Assembly (NCBI RefSeq): GCF_025685545.1
Contig: NZ_JAGSYC010000023.1
Coordinates: 186,001-250,000 of the forward strand
Length of the DNA: 64,000 nt
Direction: 5' to 3'
From: Granulicella paludicola
GTDB lineage: Bacteria; Acidobacteriota; Terriglobia; Terriglobales; Acidobacteriaceae
The translations under genes were made by a program, and so were the position numbers. The notes below the pieces were generated by a model, which was given only the letters and a program-made list of their open reading frames with translations, was not told the origin of the DNA and made no database searches. Positions 25,678-35,221 of this stretch are shown piece by piece; positions within the stretch are counted from its first letter, which is position 1, and every line of letters starts with the position of its first letter.

Positions 25678-25976
25678 GCCTGCTGGCGTTCAAGGCGGCT
25701 CCCAATGGCTGCACGCTGCCGGTGCGGGTGCATCCGGGGGCGAAGCGGGATGCGGTGAGCGGCGTGCATGATGGGGCGCTGAAGGTGTCGCTGACGACGC
25801 CACCGACGGATGGGCGAGCGAATGCGGCGCTGATTGCGTTTGTGGCGGAGCGGCTGGGTTTGGCGCGGGCGCAGGTGACTCTGCTGACCGGGGCGGGCAG
25901 CCGGTCAAAGACTCTGCGCATCGTCGGATTGACGGTGGTTGAGGTCGAAGTACGGCTGCTGAGCGAAAACGCTTAG
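25674..25976 (+). CDS. DUF167/YggU-family protein
   Basis: The protein has 100 residues from the GTG at 25674, which overlaps the preceding stop as GTGA. RVHPGAKRDAVSGVHDGALKVSLTTPPTDGRANAALIAFVAERLGLARAQVTLLTGAGSRSKTLRI is the full DUF167 core with the conserved PPxDGxAN motif. The function is unknown. The longer frame from 25626 overlaps yggS and is not preferred. Its last four bases overlap the end of a convergent gene. Confidence 0.92.
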   Translation: MSLLAFKAAPNGCTLPVRVHPGAKRDAVSGVHDGALKVSLTTPPTDGRANAALIAFVAERLGLARAQVTLLTGAGSRSKTLRIVGLTVVEVEVRLLSENA

Positions 25977-26191
25977 CGGCGGGGCTTGGGGCCGAACATC
26001 AGGATGGCGATGAGCAGGATGACCGTGGCCGCGCCGCCAGCGAAAAGCCCGGCGGTGTGCGCCGCGAGTACAGTTTCCGGATCGTAGCCAGCAGTGCGGA
26101 CGTGCGCGTGCAGCATGATGACGTGCTCCGCCATCCAGAAGACAACGCAGAAGACCGTAAGCAGGAAGATGACGCGGATCGTCCAGAGCAT
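25973..26191 (-). CDS. small two-helix membrane protein
   Basis: The 72-residue protein starts MLWTIRVIFLLTVFCVVFWMAEHV. A second helix is AAHTAGLFAGGAATVILLIAILM, and the end is the basic FGPKPRR. Two hydrophobic segments of usual span and a positive-charge tail suggest an inner-membrane protein with both ends inside. No family is recognised. The tail overlaps the DUF167 gene by four bases and its start lies 40 bp from the GH28 stop, so it could be the last gene of the GH28 transcript. Confidence 0.65.
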   Translation of the reverse strand: MLWTIRVIFLLTVFCVVFWMAEHVIMLHAHVRTAGYDPETVLAAHTAGLFAGGAATVILLIAILMFGPKPRR

Positions 26192-26230
26192 GTAGGTAGA
26201 GTATCGCGGCGCGACTTCCCGTGCGCTACG

Positions 26231-27505
26231 TTACGGTTTTTTCGTGACCTTTGCTGTGGGGGCGATGATGATGTTGGCGCCGTCGTCTGACTTGACGGTG
26301 ACGTGGTCGAGGATGACTTCGGCGTAGGCGATACGGAGGGCGGTCTTCGCCTGGATGTCGACGTTGGTGAGGATGGTGTCCTTCACCGGCGACTCCGGCA
26401 GACCGACGATCGTGCCTGCATTGGCTCCGCCGGTGGCATGGACGTTTTCGATGCGGATGTCGTGAAAGAAGGGGGTGAGACGGCCGATGGGCTCGGCGGG
26501 AACTTCGCCTTCGGGCGCGGGGTGGGGGTAATACTCGGTGATGAGGATGGCGGTTTTGACGTCGACCATGTCGATGTCCTTGAAGGTAATGTTGCGGACG
26601 TCGTGGCCGCGGTCGCGGTTGGCCTTGATGCGGATGCCCTGGTCGGTGCCCTTGAAGTGGATGCGTTCGGCGTGGACGTTATAGACGCCGCCGGAGATTT
26701 CGGAGCCGATGGAGAGGCCGTGGCCCTGCTCGAAGGTGCAGTCGCGGATGAGGATGTCGTGGCTGGGATCGTCGGGGCCGGGAGAGTCGATGGCGCCGGA
26801 CTTGATGGCGACGTTGTCGTCACCGACGGAGGAGAAAACGTGGTCCATGAGGATGTTCGAGGAGCTGAAGGGGTCGATGGCGTCGGTGTTCGGCGACTTG
26901 GGGGCGAGCACCTTCATGTTGAGGAACTTGAGGTCATCGGAGTAGTAAGGGACGATCTGCCACATGCCTGCGTTCTGCATGGTGATGTCTTCCATGCGGA
27001 TGTGCTTCGAGTGGTCGAAGACTATTCCGAGGGGACGCGGATGGTCGGTGCCGAGGACGCCGGCGTCCTTGACGCCCTTGATGTAGTCCCACCAAATGTG
27101 GCCGTTGCCGTCGATGATGCCGCCGCCGGTGATGACGACGTTTTCGGCGTGGTTGGTGCGGACGAGCGGAAGGACGGTGGTCTTACCGGCGAAGGTATAG
27201 GTGCCGAAGTCGGAGCGGTCGGGCGAGCCGAGTAGCGTGGCGTCTTTTGCGACGCTGAAGGTGATGCCGGACTTGAGCTCAATGGGGCCGGAGACGAAGG
27301 TGCCGCCCGCGAGGGTGACGGTACCGCCGCCTTTGTTCGCAGCGCAGGAGTCGATGGCCCTCTGGATGGCGGCGGTGTCCTTTGTGGTGCCGTCACCTTT
27401 TGCGCCGAAGTGGCGGACATCGCAGATTTTGGCTGCATGGGCCTGAGAAACAAGAGCCTGGGGGGCGATAAGAGCAGCAGCGACGACCAATCCTGACCAA
27501 CGCAT
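26231..27505 (-). CDS. glycoside hydrolase family 28 (polygalacturonase-like), secreted
   Basis: The enzyme has 424 residues from the ATG at 27505, beginning a signal peptide (WSGLVVAAALIAPQALVSQAHAA). A start at 27559 would add 18 residues. It has VRHFGAKGDGTTKDTAAIQRAID, then the GH28 motifs PNTDAIDPFSSSNILM, SVGDDNVAIKSG, QGHGLSIGSE and GIRIKANRDRG. These provide the catalytic aspartates, histidine and RxK. GH28 enzymes cleave alpha-1,4-galacturonide or rhamnogalacturonan bonds by inversion, so a pectin-degrading role is likely. No other pectin gene is adjacent. It is divergent from the POTRA gene. Confidence 0.92.
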   Translation of the reverse strand: MRWSGLVVAAALIAPQALVSQAHAAKICDVRHFGAKGDGTTKDTAAIQRAIDSCAANKGGGTVTLAGGTFVSGPIELKSGITFSVAKDATLLGSPDRSDFGTYTFAGKTTVLPLVRTNHAENVVITGGGIIDGNGHIWWDYIKGVKDAGVLGTDHPRPLGIVFDHSKHIRMEDITMQNAGMWQIVPYYSDDLKFLNMKVLAPKSPNTDAIDPFSSSNILMDHVFSSVGDDNVAIKSGAIDSPGPDDPSHDILIRDCTFEQGHGLSIGSEISGGVYNVHAERIHFKGTDQGIRIKANRDRGHDVRNITFKDIDMVDVKTAILITEYYPHPAPEGEVPAEPIGRLTPFFHDIRIENVHATGGANAGTIVGLPESPVKDTILTNVDIQAKTALRIAYAEVILDHVTVKSDDGANIIIAPTAKVTKKP

Positions 27506-27637
27506 TGCGGTATACCTCGTAAAAATCTGTCTGACAGAGTGCGAAGCTATCTTACACACGAAGGTGCATTTCTGGCAGAGCGGAGGCTTACCGCCGGTTC
27601 TTGCAGAGGACGGCTGTTCGCATTACGATCAGTGCAA

Positions 27638-28945
27638 ATGACCTTCACCCCTAGAGCTTTTCGTGCTGGCCTGAGCGTGTGTCTGCTTGCCTTTTCCCTT
27701 CCCTCGTTTGCACAACGTACCTACACCGCTGGGAAGATCATCTTCAAGAATCCGGGCGAGTTTTCGCAGGCTGAGCTGGAGAGCGTGCTGGGGATGCATG
27801 TAGGGGAGAACTTCAAACAGGATGACCTGAATGCCGCCGCGCAACGGCTGAGCGATAGCGGATACTTCGACAACGTTGGTGGGGCGTTGGAGGGGATGAC
27901 GAACAAGATCACGGTGACGATCGAGCTGAAGCCTTCGACGCACGAAGAGCTACTGCATGCTGGGTTTCACAACTTTATCTGGCTGACTCCCCAGGAGATT
28001 ACGACGGCGCTGCATGACAAGATGCCGCTGTACCGTGGCTATCTGCCGGAGGTGGGCGGACAGATGGAGAAGGCCGACGAGGTGCTGGTGGCAGCGCTGG
28101 CGGCGAAGGGCGTAACAGCCCAGGTGCAGCACGAGACGATCGAGCCAAGTCTCTCCCATCCGGAGCGCGTGGTGGAGTTTGTCGTTGTGAAGCCTTCGGT
28201 GAAGGTATCGAATGTGAAGTTGAGCGGCGTGACACAGGAGCTTGTGCCGTACCTGCAGAAGTCAGTGAATGCGACGGCGAAGACGAGCTATAACGCGGGG
28301 CTGGCCGGCAAGTCGACGGCGGTCAGCATTCTGGAGCCTCTGCTGGACGCGGGATATGTGAGTGCTATCTTGTCGGATGTGACGTTGACGCCGACGACGG
28401 TGGACGACAGCAACGTGACGGTGGTGGTGGCTTCGACGCTGAGCGCAGGCGGGGTGTATCACGTGGGCACGATCAGCTTTGCCGGGGCTCCGCTGATGAG
28501 TGCGGAGGCGTTTGCCGCGAGCGAGAAGGTGCACCCAGGCGATGTGGCCTCGCACAAGCTGCTGATGGAGACGCTCGCGCCACTCGATGCGGCGTATCGA
28601 CGCAAGGGCTATATGGATGTAATTGCAAGTGCCGCGCCGACACTGGATACGACAGCGCTGAAGGTGGACTATGCGGTGTCGGTCGTGCCGGGTGAGCCGT
28701 ACAAGCTGCGCGAGGTGACGACGCAGGGGCTTGAAGGCGATGCGCAAGCGAAGGCAGAGTTGGATCGCAGCCTTCAGATGAAGGCAGGCGATGTGTACAA
28801 CCCGTACTCCGTGCTGCAGGCGCTGAAGAGTGATCCTTCGAGGCCCGCGCTGAGACCGTATAGCGCGGCGTTCAAAGCACAGGCGGATCCTGCGGCGCAT
28901 ACGGTGGATGTGCTGGTTACGTTTTATAAGGCGGGGGGACGGTAG
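27638..28945 (+). CDS. exported POTRA-repeat protein without a barrel domain
   Basis: The protein has 435 residues from the ATG at 27638. The signal peptide ends in LPSFAQ. The remainder shows POTRA-like repeats: YTAGKIIFKNPGEFSQAELESVLG, GENFKQDDLNAAAQRLSDSGYFDNV, then VSNVKLSGV, YHVGTISFAGAPLMSAEAF, LDAAYRRKGYMDV, and YKLREVTTQGLEGD. There is no C-terminal BamA/TamA-type beta-barrel, as the protein ends soon after the last domain. It probably sits in the periplasm and may act as an adaptor to an outer-membrane assembly machine. The frame upstream from 27539 overlaps the promoter region and is not used. Confidence 0.8.
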   Translation: MTFTPRAFRAGLSVCLLAFSLPSFAQRTYTAGKIIFKNPGEFSQAELESVLGMHVGENFKQDDLNAAAQRLSDSGYFDNVGGALEGMTNKITVTIELKPSTHEELLHAGFHNFIWLTPQEITTALHDKMPLYRGYLPEVGGQMEKADEVLVAALAAKGVTAQVQHETIEPSLSHPERVVEFVVVKPSVKVSNVKLSGVTQELVPYLQKSVNATAKTSYNAGLAGKSTAVSILEPLLDAGYVSAILSDVTLTPTTVDDSNVTVVVASTLSAGGVYHVGTISFAGAPLMSAEAFAASEKVHPGDVASHKLLMETLAPLDAAYRRKGYMDVIASAAPTLDTTALKVDYAVSVVPGEPYKLREVTTQGLEGDAQAKAELDRSLQMKAGDVYNPYSVLQALKSDPSRPALRPYSAAFKAQADPAAHTVDVLVTFYKAGGR

Positions 28946-29069
28946 TCAGCAAACTCTGGTAATGCCTATTTGGGCATAAGGCAAAACCATTTTTTTGGGA
29001 TGAAGCTCAAAGCTCCTTGCCGCATGCTGTGCCAGCCGATATAACGGTGACACCTTTGAGGAGAAATTT

Positions 29070-29546
29070 ATGCGTCGTTTGATTGCACTGATCCTATGCG
29101 TGGCATTCCCTGTGACTGTATTTGCGGCTGAACCTTCCAATTCCTACAAAGTCACCTACGATGGTGGTTCATTACTTGGGGCAAAGTCGGGCGACTCGGC
29201 AAAGCTGGTTATCGAGCCTAAGACTATTCGGATACTTGTAAAGAAGGATGCCGAACTCGTGGCAATTCCTGCGGATGCGGTGACGGAGATTTCGTACGGC
29301 CAGGATGTTCATCGCCGTGTGGGGACGGCCATAGGTTTAGCGGTCTTCAGCCTGGGTATTGGAGCCTTAATGCTGCTCAGCAAGTCGAAGAAACATTTTG
29401 TCGGCCTCACCTGGGCTGATGGCGATAAGAAAGGCGGCTTTGCGATGCAGTGCGACAAGAACGACTACCGCGGAGTTCTTGCAGCTCTCGAAGGCATTAC
29501 AGGGAAAAAGGCCGTCGACTCGGATGCAATGAACGTCAAGAATTAG
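29070..29546 (+). CDS. small exported protein of unknown function
   Basis: The protein has 158 residues. The N-terminal signal RRLIALILCVAFPVTVFA precedes a beta-rich part (YKVTYDGGSLLGAKSGD, and LVIEPKTIRILVKKDAELVAIPADAVTEISYG). One membrane segment follows at about 92-108 (TAIGLAVFSLGIGALMLLS), then SKSKKHFVGLTWADGDKKGGFAMQCDKNDYRGVLAALEGITG. This pattern resembles acidobacterial proteins that have a PH-like fold of unknown role. TTTGAGGAGAAATTT is a strong ribosome site. A 5-bp hairpin at 28963-28978 lies upstream. It ends at a bidirectional terminator. Confidence 0.8.
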   Translation: MRRLIALILCVAFPVTVFAAEPSNSYKVTYDGGSLLGAKSGDSAKLVIEPKTIRILVKKDAELVAIPADAVTEISYGQDVHRRVGTAIGLAVFSLGIGALMLLSKSKKHFVGLTWADGDKKGGFAMQCDKNDYRGVLAALEGITGKKAVDSDAMNVKN

Positions 29547-29560
29547 AAGTACAGCAGCAA

Positions 29561-29592
29561 AAAAGGGCTCGTGCGAATTGCACGAGCCTTTT
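29561..29592. terminator. bidirectional terminator
   Basis: GGCTCGTGC at 29566-29574 pairs with GCACGAGCC at 29580-29588. The stem is flanked by AAAAG and TTTTG. It separates convergent 29070-29546 and guaA. Confidence 0.85.
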
Positions 29593-29599
29593 GTTTTGC

Positions 29600-31186
<1,587 letters not shown>

Positions 31187-31244
31187 GCTTCCAGTCTAAA
31201 TGGCTGGAAGCGGTGGAAGGCTGCGCCGGGTGGCCAGGATTTAC

Positions 31245-31418
31245 CTAGGATTTATCGCGCTGGCGGGTGTTGTTGACCGCGCCCATGATGCCTGCTCCGG
31301 CGAGCACGATGCCGATACCAAGGGTCCAGGTCTGCGGCATGTGGGCGATGTGGCAGATGTAGACGACGCCGATGACGACGATGAGTGTTCCGATGAGGTA
31401 GATGCCAAACGAGGACAT
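31245..31418 (-). CDS. small membrane protein (57 residues)
   Basis: From the ATG at 31418 the peptide reads MSSFGIYLIGTLIVVIGVVY, then ICHIAHMPQTWTLGIGIVLAGAGIMGAVNNTRQRDKS. It has two hydrophobic helices with a short connecting loop and a basic tail. AGAAGACCCCAC precedes the start as a weak ribosome site. It lies between the membrane protein at 31477 and guaA, in the same direction as both, and is likely cotranscribed with the upstream gene. No family is recognised. Confidence 0.7.
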   Translation of the reverse strand: MSSFGIYLIGTLIVVIGVVYICHIAHMPQTWTLGIGIVLAGAGIMGAVNNTRQRDKS

Positions 31419-31476
31419 GTGGGGTCTTCTCCGTTGAGTGAGCTAACGGCTTGGATGCAAAAGCGACCCGACGCGG

Positions 31477-32415
31477 CTAGACAGCGGGCGGAGGATTGTA
31501 GACGCGATAGAGCGAGAGGTAACTGGCCGCGCGGACGACGTGGAAGTAGTCGTTGGCGGCGAGGTAGAGCAGAAGGACGCCAGTCCACCAGCACTCGAGA
31601 AACTGCTGGGTAGCGACTGTTGTGAACGGCAGCGGCGAAGCGGAGAAGACCATCGCCAGCACAATGAGCGCAATGCGCACGATGTTCATGACGAGGTTGA
31701 TTTCAACGAGCTTGCCGCGGACGGGGCCTGCGGTGAGGGCGGCTCGCAGGGCGGCGACAGCACCGAGGTTGTTACGCATCGCGAGTAGCGGAGCGAGTTG
31801 CAGAAACCAGCTGAAGGTACCCCAGAGAACGTAGAGGAGCAGCGTGCCGCAGATGATCATGGCGGCGAAGAGGACGACGTTGGGCTCCTGGTTGCTCGCT
31901 GCGGGCGTGAGAATGCTGTAGCGCGCACTGAAGGCGACGTAACGGAAGTAGAGGAACCAGACGGCGAGGAGCAGGGACGAGCGCAGGGTTCCGAGGAGGA
32001 AGAGCGTGATGCGACGGGCGTGAAGTGTGGGGTCGAGGCGACATAGGACGGCGGTCCGGCCGACGGCGGCGATGACGTTCCAGAGGAAGAAAATAAGCGG
32101 AAGCAGCCATCGCGCTAGGGGCCATGCGCCTGTGAAGAAGTCAGCAATTACGATCGTGATGTTGTGAACGGCAAGAACTGGTTGAAAGACGGAAAGACCG
32201 CTGAGCCATCCTGTCCTATCTGTAAAGACCGGCGTTTGGAAATGGGTCGCCAATCCAACTCCCAGAAAAACTAAAACTCCGACAAGCCAGCGCCACAGAA
32301 TTTCAAGCCCGGTGAGCGAGGGGCGACTCCAAACCTTACCCATGATGCTGACGAAGGATTGAGTGCCTCGGACGGGGGCCTTACCCGCGCTGTTCGTTTG
32401 CGGCATGTCTGGCAT
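31477..32415 (-). CDS. polytopic membrane protein of unknown function
   Basis: The likely protein is 312 residues from the ATG at 32415 (MPDMPQTNSAGKAPVRG) or 309 from 32406. The open frame reaches 32493, but that part is encoded by a hairpin repeat and is not conserved-looking. About seven hydrophobic segments are visible (WRWLVGVLVFLGVGLATHF, WLLPLIFFLWNVIAAVG, LLLAVWFLYFRYVAF, VVLFAAMIICGTLLLYVLW, IALIVLAMVFSASPL and more). It has no transporter signature. It resembles hypothetical acidobacterial membrane proteins. The following 57-residue gene may share its transcript. Confidence 0.72.
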   Translation of the reverse strand: MPDMPQTNSAGKAPVRGTQSFVSIMGKVWSRPSLTGLEILWRWLVGVLVFLGVGLATHFQTPVFTDRTGWLSGLSVFQPVLAVHNITIVIADFFTGAWPLARWLLPLIFFLWNVIAAVGRTAVLCRLDPTLHARRITLFLLGTLRSSLLLAVWFLYFRYVAFSARYSILTPAASNQEPNVVLFAAMIICGTLLLYVLWGTFSWFLQLAPLLAMRNNLGAVAALRAALTAGPVRGKLVEINLVMNIVRIALIVLAMVFSASPLPFTTVATQQFLECWWTGVLLLYLAANDYFHVVRAASYLSLYRVYNPPPAV

Positions 32416-32484
32416 GGGTGAAGCACCCTCCGGGGCTGAAGCCCGCTTACTTTCACTGGCAGGGATGGACGGGCCGAAGCCCGT
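32416..32484. repeat. three short G/C hairpins
   Basis: Units GGGTG-AAG-CACCC (32416-32428), GGGC-TGAA-GCCC (32433-32444) and ACGGGC-CGAA-GCCCGT (32469-32484) lie between the membrane protein and leuS. They have the same form as those at 45001-45056 and 48210-48264. Confidence 0.75.
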
Positions 32485-32510
32485 TCCCTTCAAAGCCAGA
32501 TCGCCATTAA

Positions 32511-35117
32511 TTACTTGACGACGATGTTGACAAGCTTGCCCTTGATGACGAGGTGCTTCACGATCGTCTTTCCGACGAGGCGTGTGGACACTTTTTCATC
32601 GGCGAGGGAGGCCAGCTTGATGGCGTCCTCGGCGGTGTCTGCGGGGAGCGTGAGTACGGTGGTGAGCTTGCCGTTGATCTGCACCGGCACCTGCACTTCG
32701 GATTCGCGGGCAAGCTCGGCATTGGCGACGGGCCATGCCTGCTTGAAGACGCTTCCCTGCTCTCCCAGCTCCTGCCAGAGTTCCGCGGCGAGGAAGGGAG
32801 CGAAGGGGACGAGCATCAGCGTGAGCTTGCGCAGCAGCTCGGCGATGGTGTTCGGCGAGATCTCGCCGGCTTCCATCACGGCGTCGGCTGCGATGATCTC
32901 GTTGACGAGGATCATGATGGCCGAGACGCAGGTGTTGAAGTGCCAGCGACCGCTGAAGTCTTCGGTGATCTTCGCGATGGTCTGGTGCAGCGTGCGTAGC
33001 AGCGCGAGCTCGGCGGGCGTATCCGATTCGAGCGCGTGGACGGTGACCTCGTCGCCGGTGGTCTTCGCCTCAAGCGAACGCACGACCGGAGCGAACTTCG
33101 TGGTGACGCGGTAGACGCGGCCGAGGAAGCGATAGACGCCAGCGACGCCGTCCTCCTGCCAGTCGAGATCGCGGTCGGGCGGCGCGGCGAAGAGAGCGTA
33201 CATGCGCGTGGCATCGACGCCGTACTTGCCGGTCATCTCATCGGGCGAGACGACGTTGCCCTTGGACTTGGACATCTTCGCGCCGTCTTTGATGACCATG
33301 CCCTGCGTGAACAGGCGCGTCGCGGGCTCGGAGTTCTCGATCAACCCCAGATCGCGCATCACCTTCGTCCAGAAACGTGAGTAGATGAGGTGCAGGATCG
33401 CATGCTCCACACCGCCGATGTACTGGTCGATGGGGAACCAGTAGTTGGCCTTGGCGGAGTCGAAGGGAGCGGTCGCGTCGTGCGCATCCGTATAGCGGTA
33501 GAAGTACCAGCTGGAGTCGACGAAGGTGTCCATCGTGTCGGTTTCGCGACGCGCGGGACCGCCGCAGACCGGGCAGGTGGTGTTGAGGAACTCGGGCACG
33601 CTGGCGAGCGGCGAACCGCCCTGCTGCGTGATCGTGATCTGCTCGGGCAGAAGCACGGGGAGCTGTGCTTCTGGAACTGGCTGAATCCCGTGCTCAGGAC
33701 AATAGACCATCGGGATCGGCGTGCCCCAGTAGCGCTGGCGGCTGACGCCCCAGTCCTTGAGGCGGTAGGTGTTGGTCTTCTTGCCGAAGCCCTTCTCTTC
33801 TGCGAGCGCGGCCATCTTGTCCTGCGCTTCGAGGCAGGCTTCGCCGGTGAAGTCGCCGGAGTCGATGAGGACGGCCTCTTCTTCGCCGGTGTAAGGCAGA
33901 GCGAGGTCGTTGGTGTCGAGATTCGGAGCGATCACGCGCTTGATGGGCAGGTTGTACTTCGTGGCGAATTCGAAGTCACGTTCATCGTGCGCCGGCACGG
34001 ACATGATCGCGCCGGTGCCGTAGTCGGCGAGGATGTAGTTCGCGACCCAGATGGGCAGCGTCTCGCCGTTGAACGGATTGACAGCGCTGCGGCTGGTGGG
34101 CACGCCGTGCTTTTCAATGGAGCCGATGTCGCCAGCTTCCTTCGCGGCCTTCTGCTGCGCGACCATTTCGGTGACGTCGGCGGCGAGCTTCGCATCGGAG
34201 GCATTGTCCATGGCAGCCCAATGTTTAACGAGCGGATGCTCGGGCGCGAGCTGGATGCTGGTGGCACCGTAGATGGTGTCCACGCGCGTAGTGAAGACGG
34301 TGATGGTCAGGCCATCGGTGCAGCCGTCGACGGCGAAGGTGACCTCGGTGCCTTCGGACTTGCCGATCCAGTTGCGCTGCATGGTGCGCACCTTCTCAGG
34401 CCAGCCCGGGAGGTTGTCGAGGCCTTCGAGCAGTTCGTCCGCGTATTTGGTGATGCGGAGGAACCACTGCTCAAGCTCGCGCTGCTCGACGAGCTGATCT
34501 TCATGACGCCAGCAGTAGCCGCCGATGACCTGCTCGTTGGCGAGCACGGTCGCGCACTGTGGACACCAGTTGACCTTGCTGGACTTGCGATAGGCGAGGC
34601 CCTTCTCGACCATCTTGAGGAAGATCCACTGGTTCCAGCGGTAATAGTCGGGAAGGCAGGTGGTGACCTCGGTGCCAGCCCAGTCGTAGCTGAGGCCGAG
34701 GCGCTTCATCTGCACCTTCATCTGGGCGATGTTGTTCAGCGTCCACTGGCGGGGCGGCGTGTTGTTCTTGAGCGCGGCGTTTTCTGCGGGCAGACCGAAG
34801 GCGTCCCAGCCCATGGGGTGCAGGACGTTGTAGCCCTTCATACGCATGAAGCGGGCGAGCGCGTCGCCGATGGTGTAGTTGCGCACGTGGCCGATGTGGA
34901 GCTGGCCGCTGGGATAGGGCAGCATCTCCAAGCAGTAGTACTTGGGCTTGGAGCTGGTGTGTGGCTCGGCAGCATACAGCGTCGGGTCGGCATCCCACAC
35001 GGCTTGCCAGCGGGGCTCAAGCTCGGCGGGGTTGTAGCGGTTGATGTCGCGCTCGGCGTCGTTCGGCGTTCCGTTGGGGATCGTGCCCTGCGCGTTGTCG
35101 TTCGTAGGTTCCGGCAT
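32511..35117 (-). CDS. leuS: leucyl-tRNA synthetase
   Basis: This 868-residue class I synthetase charges tRNA-Leu. It has HIGH at residues 74-77 (PYPSGQLHIGHVRNYTIGD) and KMSKSKGNVVSPDEM for the second ATP motif. The CP1 editing insertion (with VFTTRVDTIYGATSIQLAPEHP) and the zinc-type CPVCGGPARRETDTMDTFVDSSWYF stretch are present. A 20-residue N-terminal extension rich in Asn and Thr is unusual but not disruptive. The C-terminal anticodon-binding region ends KHLVIKGKLVNIVVK, as usual. It is divergent from the esterase gene at 35222. Confidence 0.98.
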   Translation of the reverse strand: MPEPTNDNAQGTIPNGTPNDAERDINRYNPAELEPRWQAVWDADPTLYAAEPHTSSKPKYYCLEMLPYPSGQLHIGHVRNYTIGDALARFMRMKGYNVLHPMGWDAFGLPAENAALKNNTPPRQWTLNNIAQMKVQMKRLGLSYDWAGTEVTTCLPDYYRWNQWIFLKMVEKGLAYRKSSKVNWCPQCATVLANEQVIGGYCWRHEDQLVEQRELEQWFLRITKYADELLEGLDNLPGWPEKVRTMQRNWIGKSEGTEVTFAVDGCTDGLTITVFTTRVDTIYGATSIQLAPEHPLVKHWAAMDNASDAKLAADVTEMVAQQKAAKEAGDIGSIEKHGVPTSRSAVNPFNGETLPIWVANYILADYGTGAIMSVPAHDERDFEFATKYNLPIKRVIAPNLDTNDLALPYTGEEEAVLIDSGDFTGEACLEAQDKMAALAEEKGFGKKTNTYRLKDWGVSRQRYWGTPIPMVYCPEHGIQPVPEAQLPVLLPEQITITQQGGSPLASVPEFLNTTCPVCGGPARRETDTMDTFVDSSWYFYRYTDAHDATAPFDSAKANYWFPIDQYIGGVEHAILHLIYSRFWTKVMRDLGLIENSEPATRLFTQGMVIKDGAKMSKSKGNVVSPDEMTGKYGVDATRMYALFAAPPDRDLDWQEDGVAGVYRFLGRVYRVTTKFAPVVRSLEAKTTGDEVTVHALESDTPAELALLRTLHQTIAKITEDFSGRWHFNTCVSAIMILVNEIIAADAVMEAGEISPNTIAELLRKLTLMLVPFAPFLAAELWQELGEQGSVFKQAWPVANAELARESEVQVPVQINGKLTTVLTLPADTAEDAIKLASLADEKVSTRLVGKTIVKHLVIKGKLVNIVVK

Positions 35118-35221
35118 AGAACTCTATTGTAAAGACTGCTGGCTATGCGTGGAGGCTGCGGTGGATGCCATGGGCGATAGCCGAGTGTTAGATTGACCTT
35201 GTTTGCTGAAGGAGTGACAGG

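Noticed and set aside
33390-35132. 580-residue plus-strand frame opposite leuS
   Set aside because: Antisense to an unambiguous leucyl-tRNA synthetase; no family motif.
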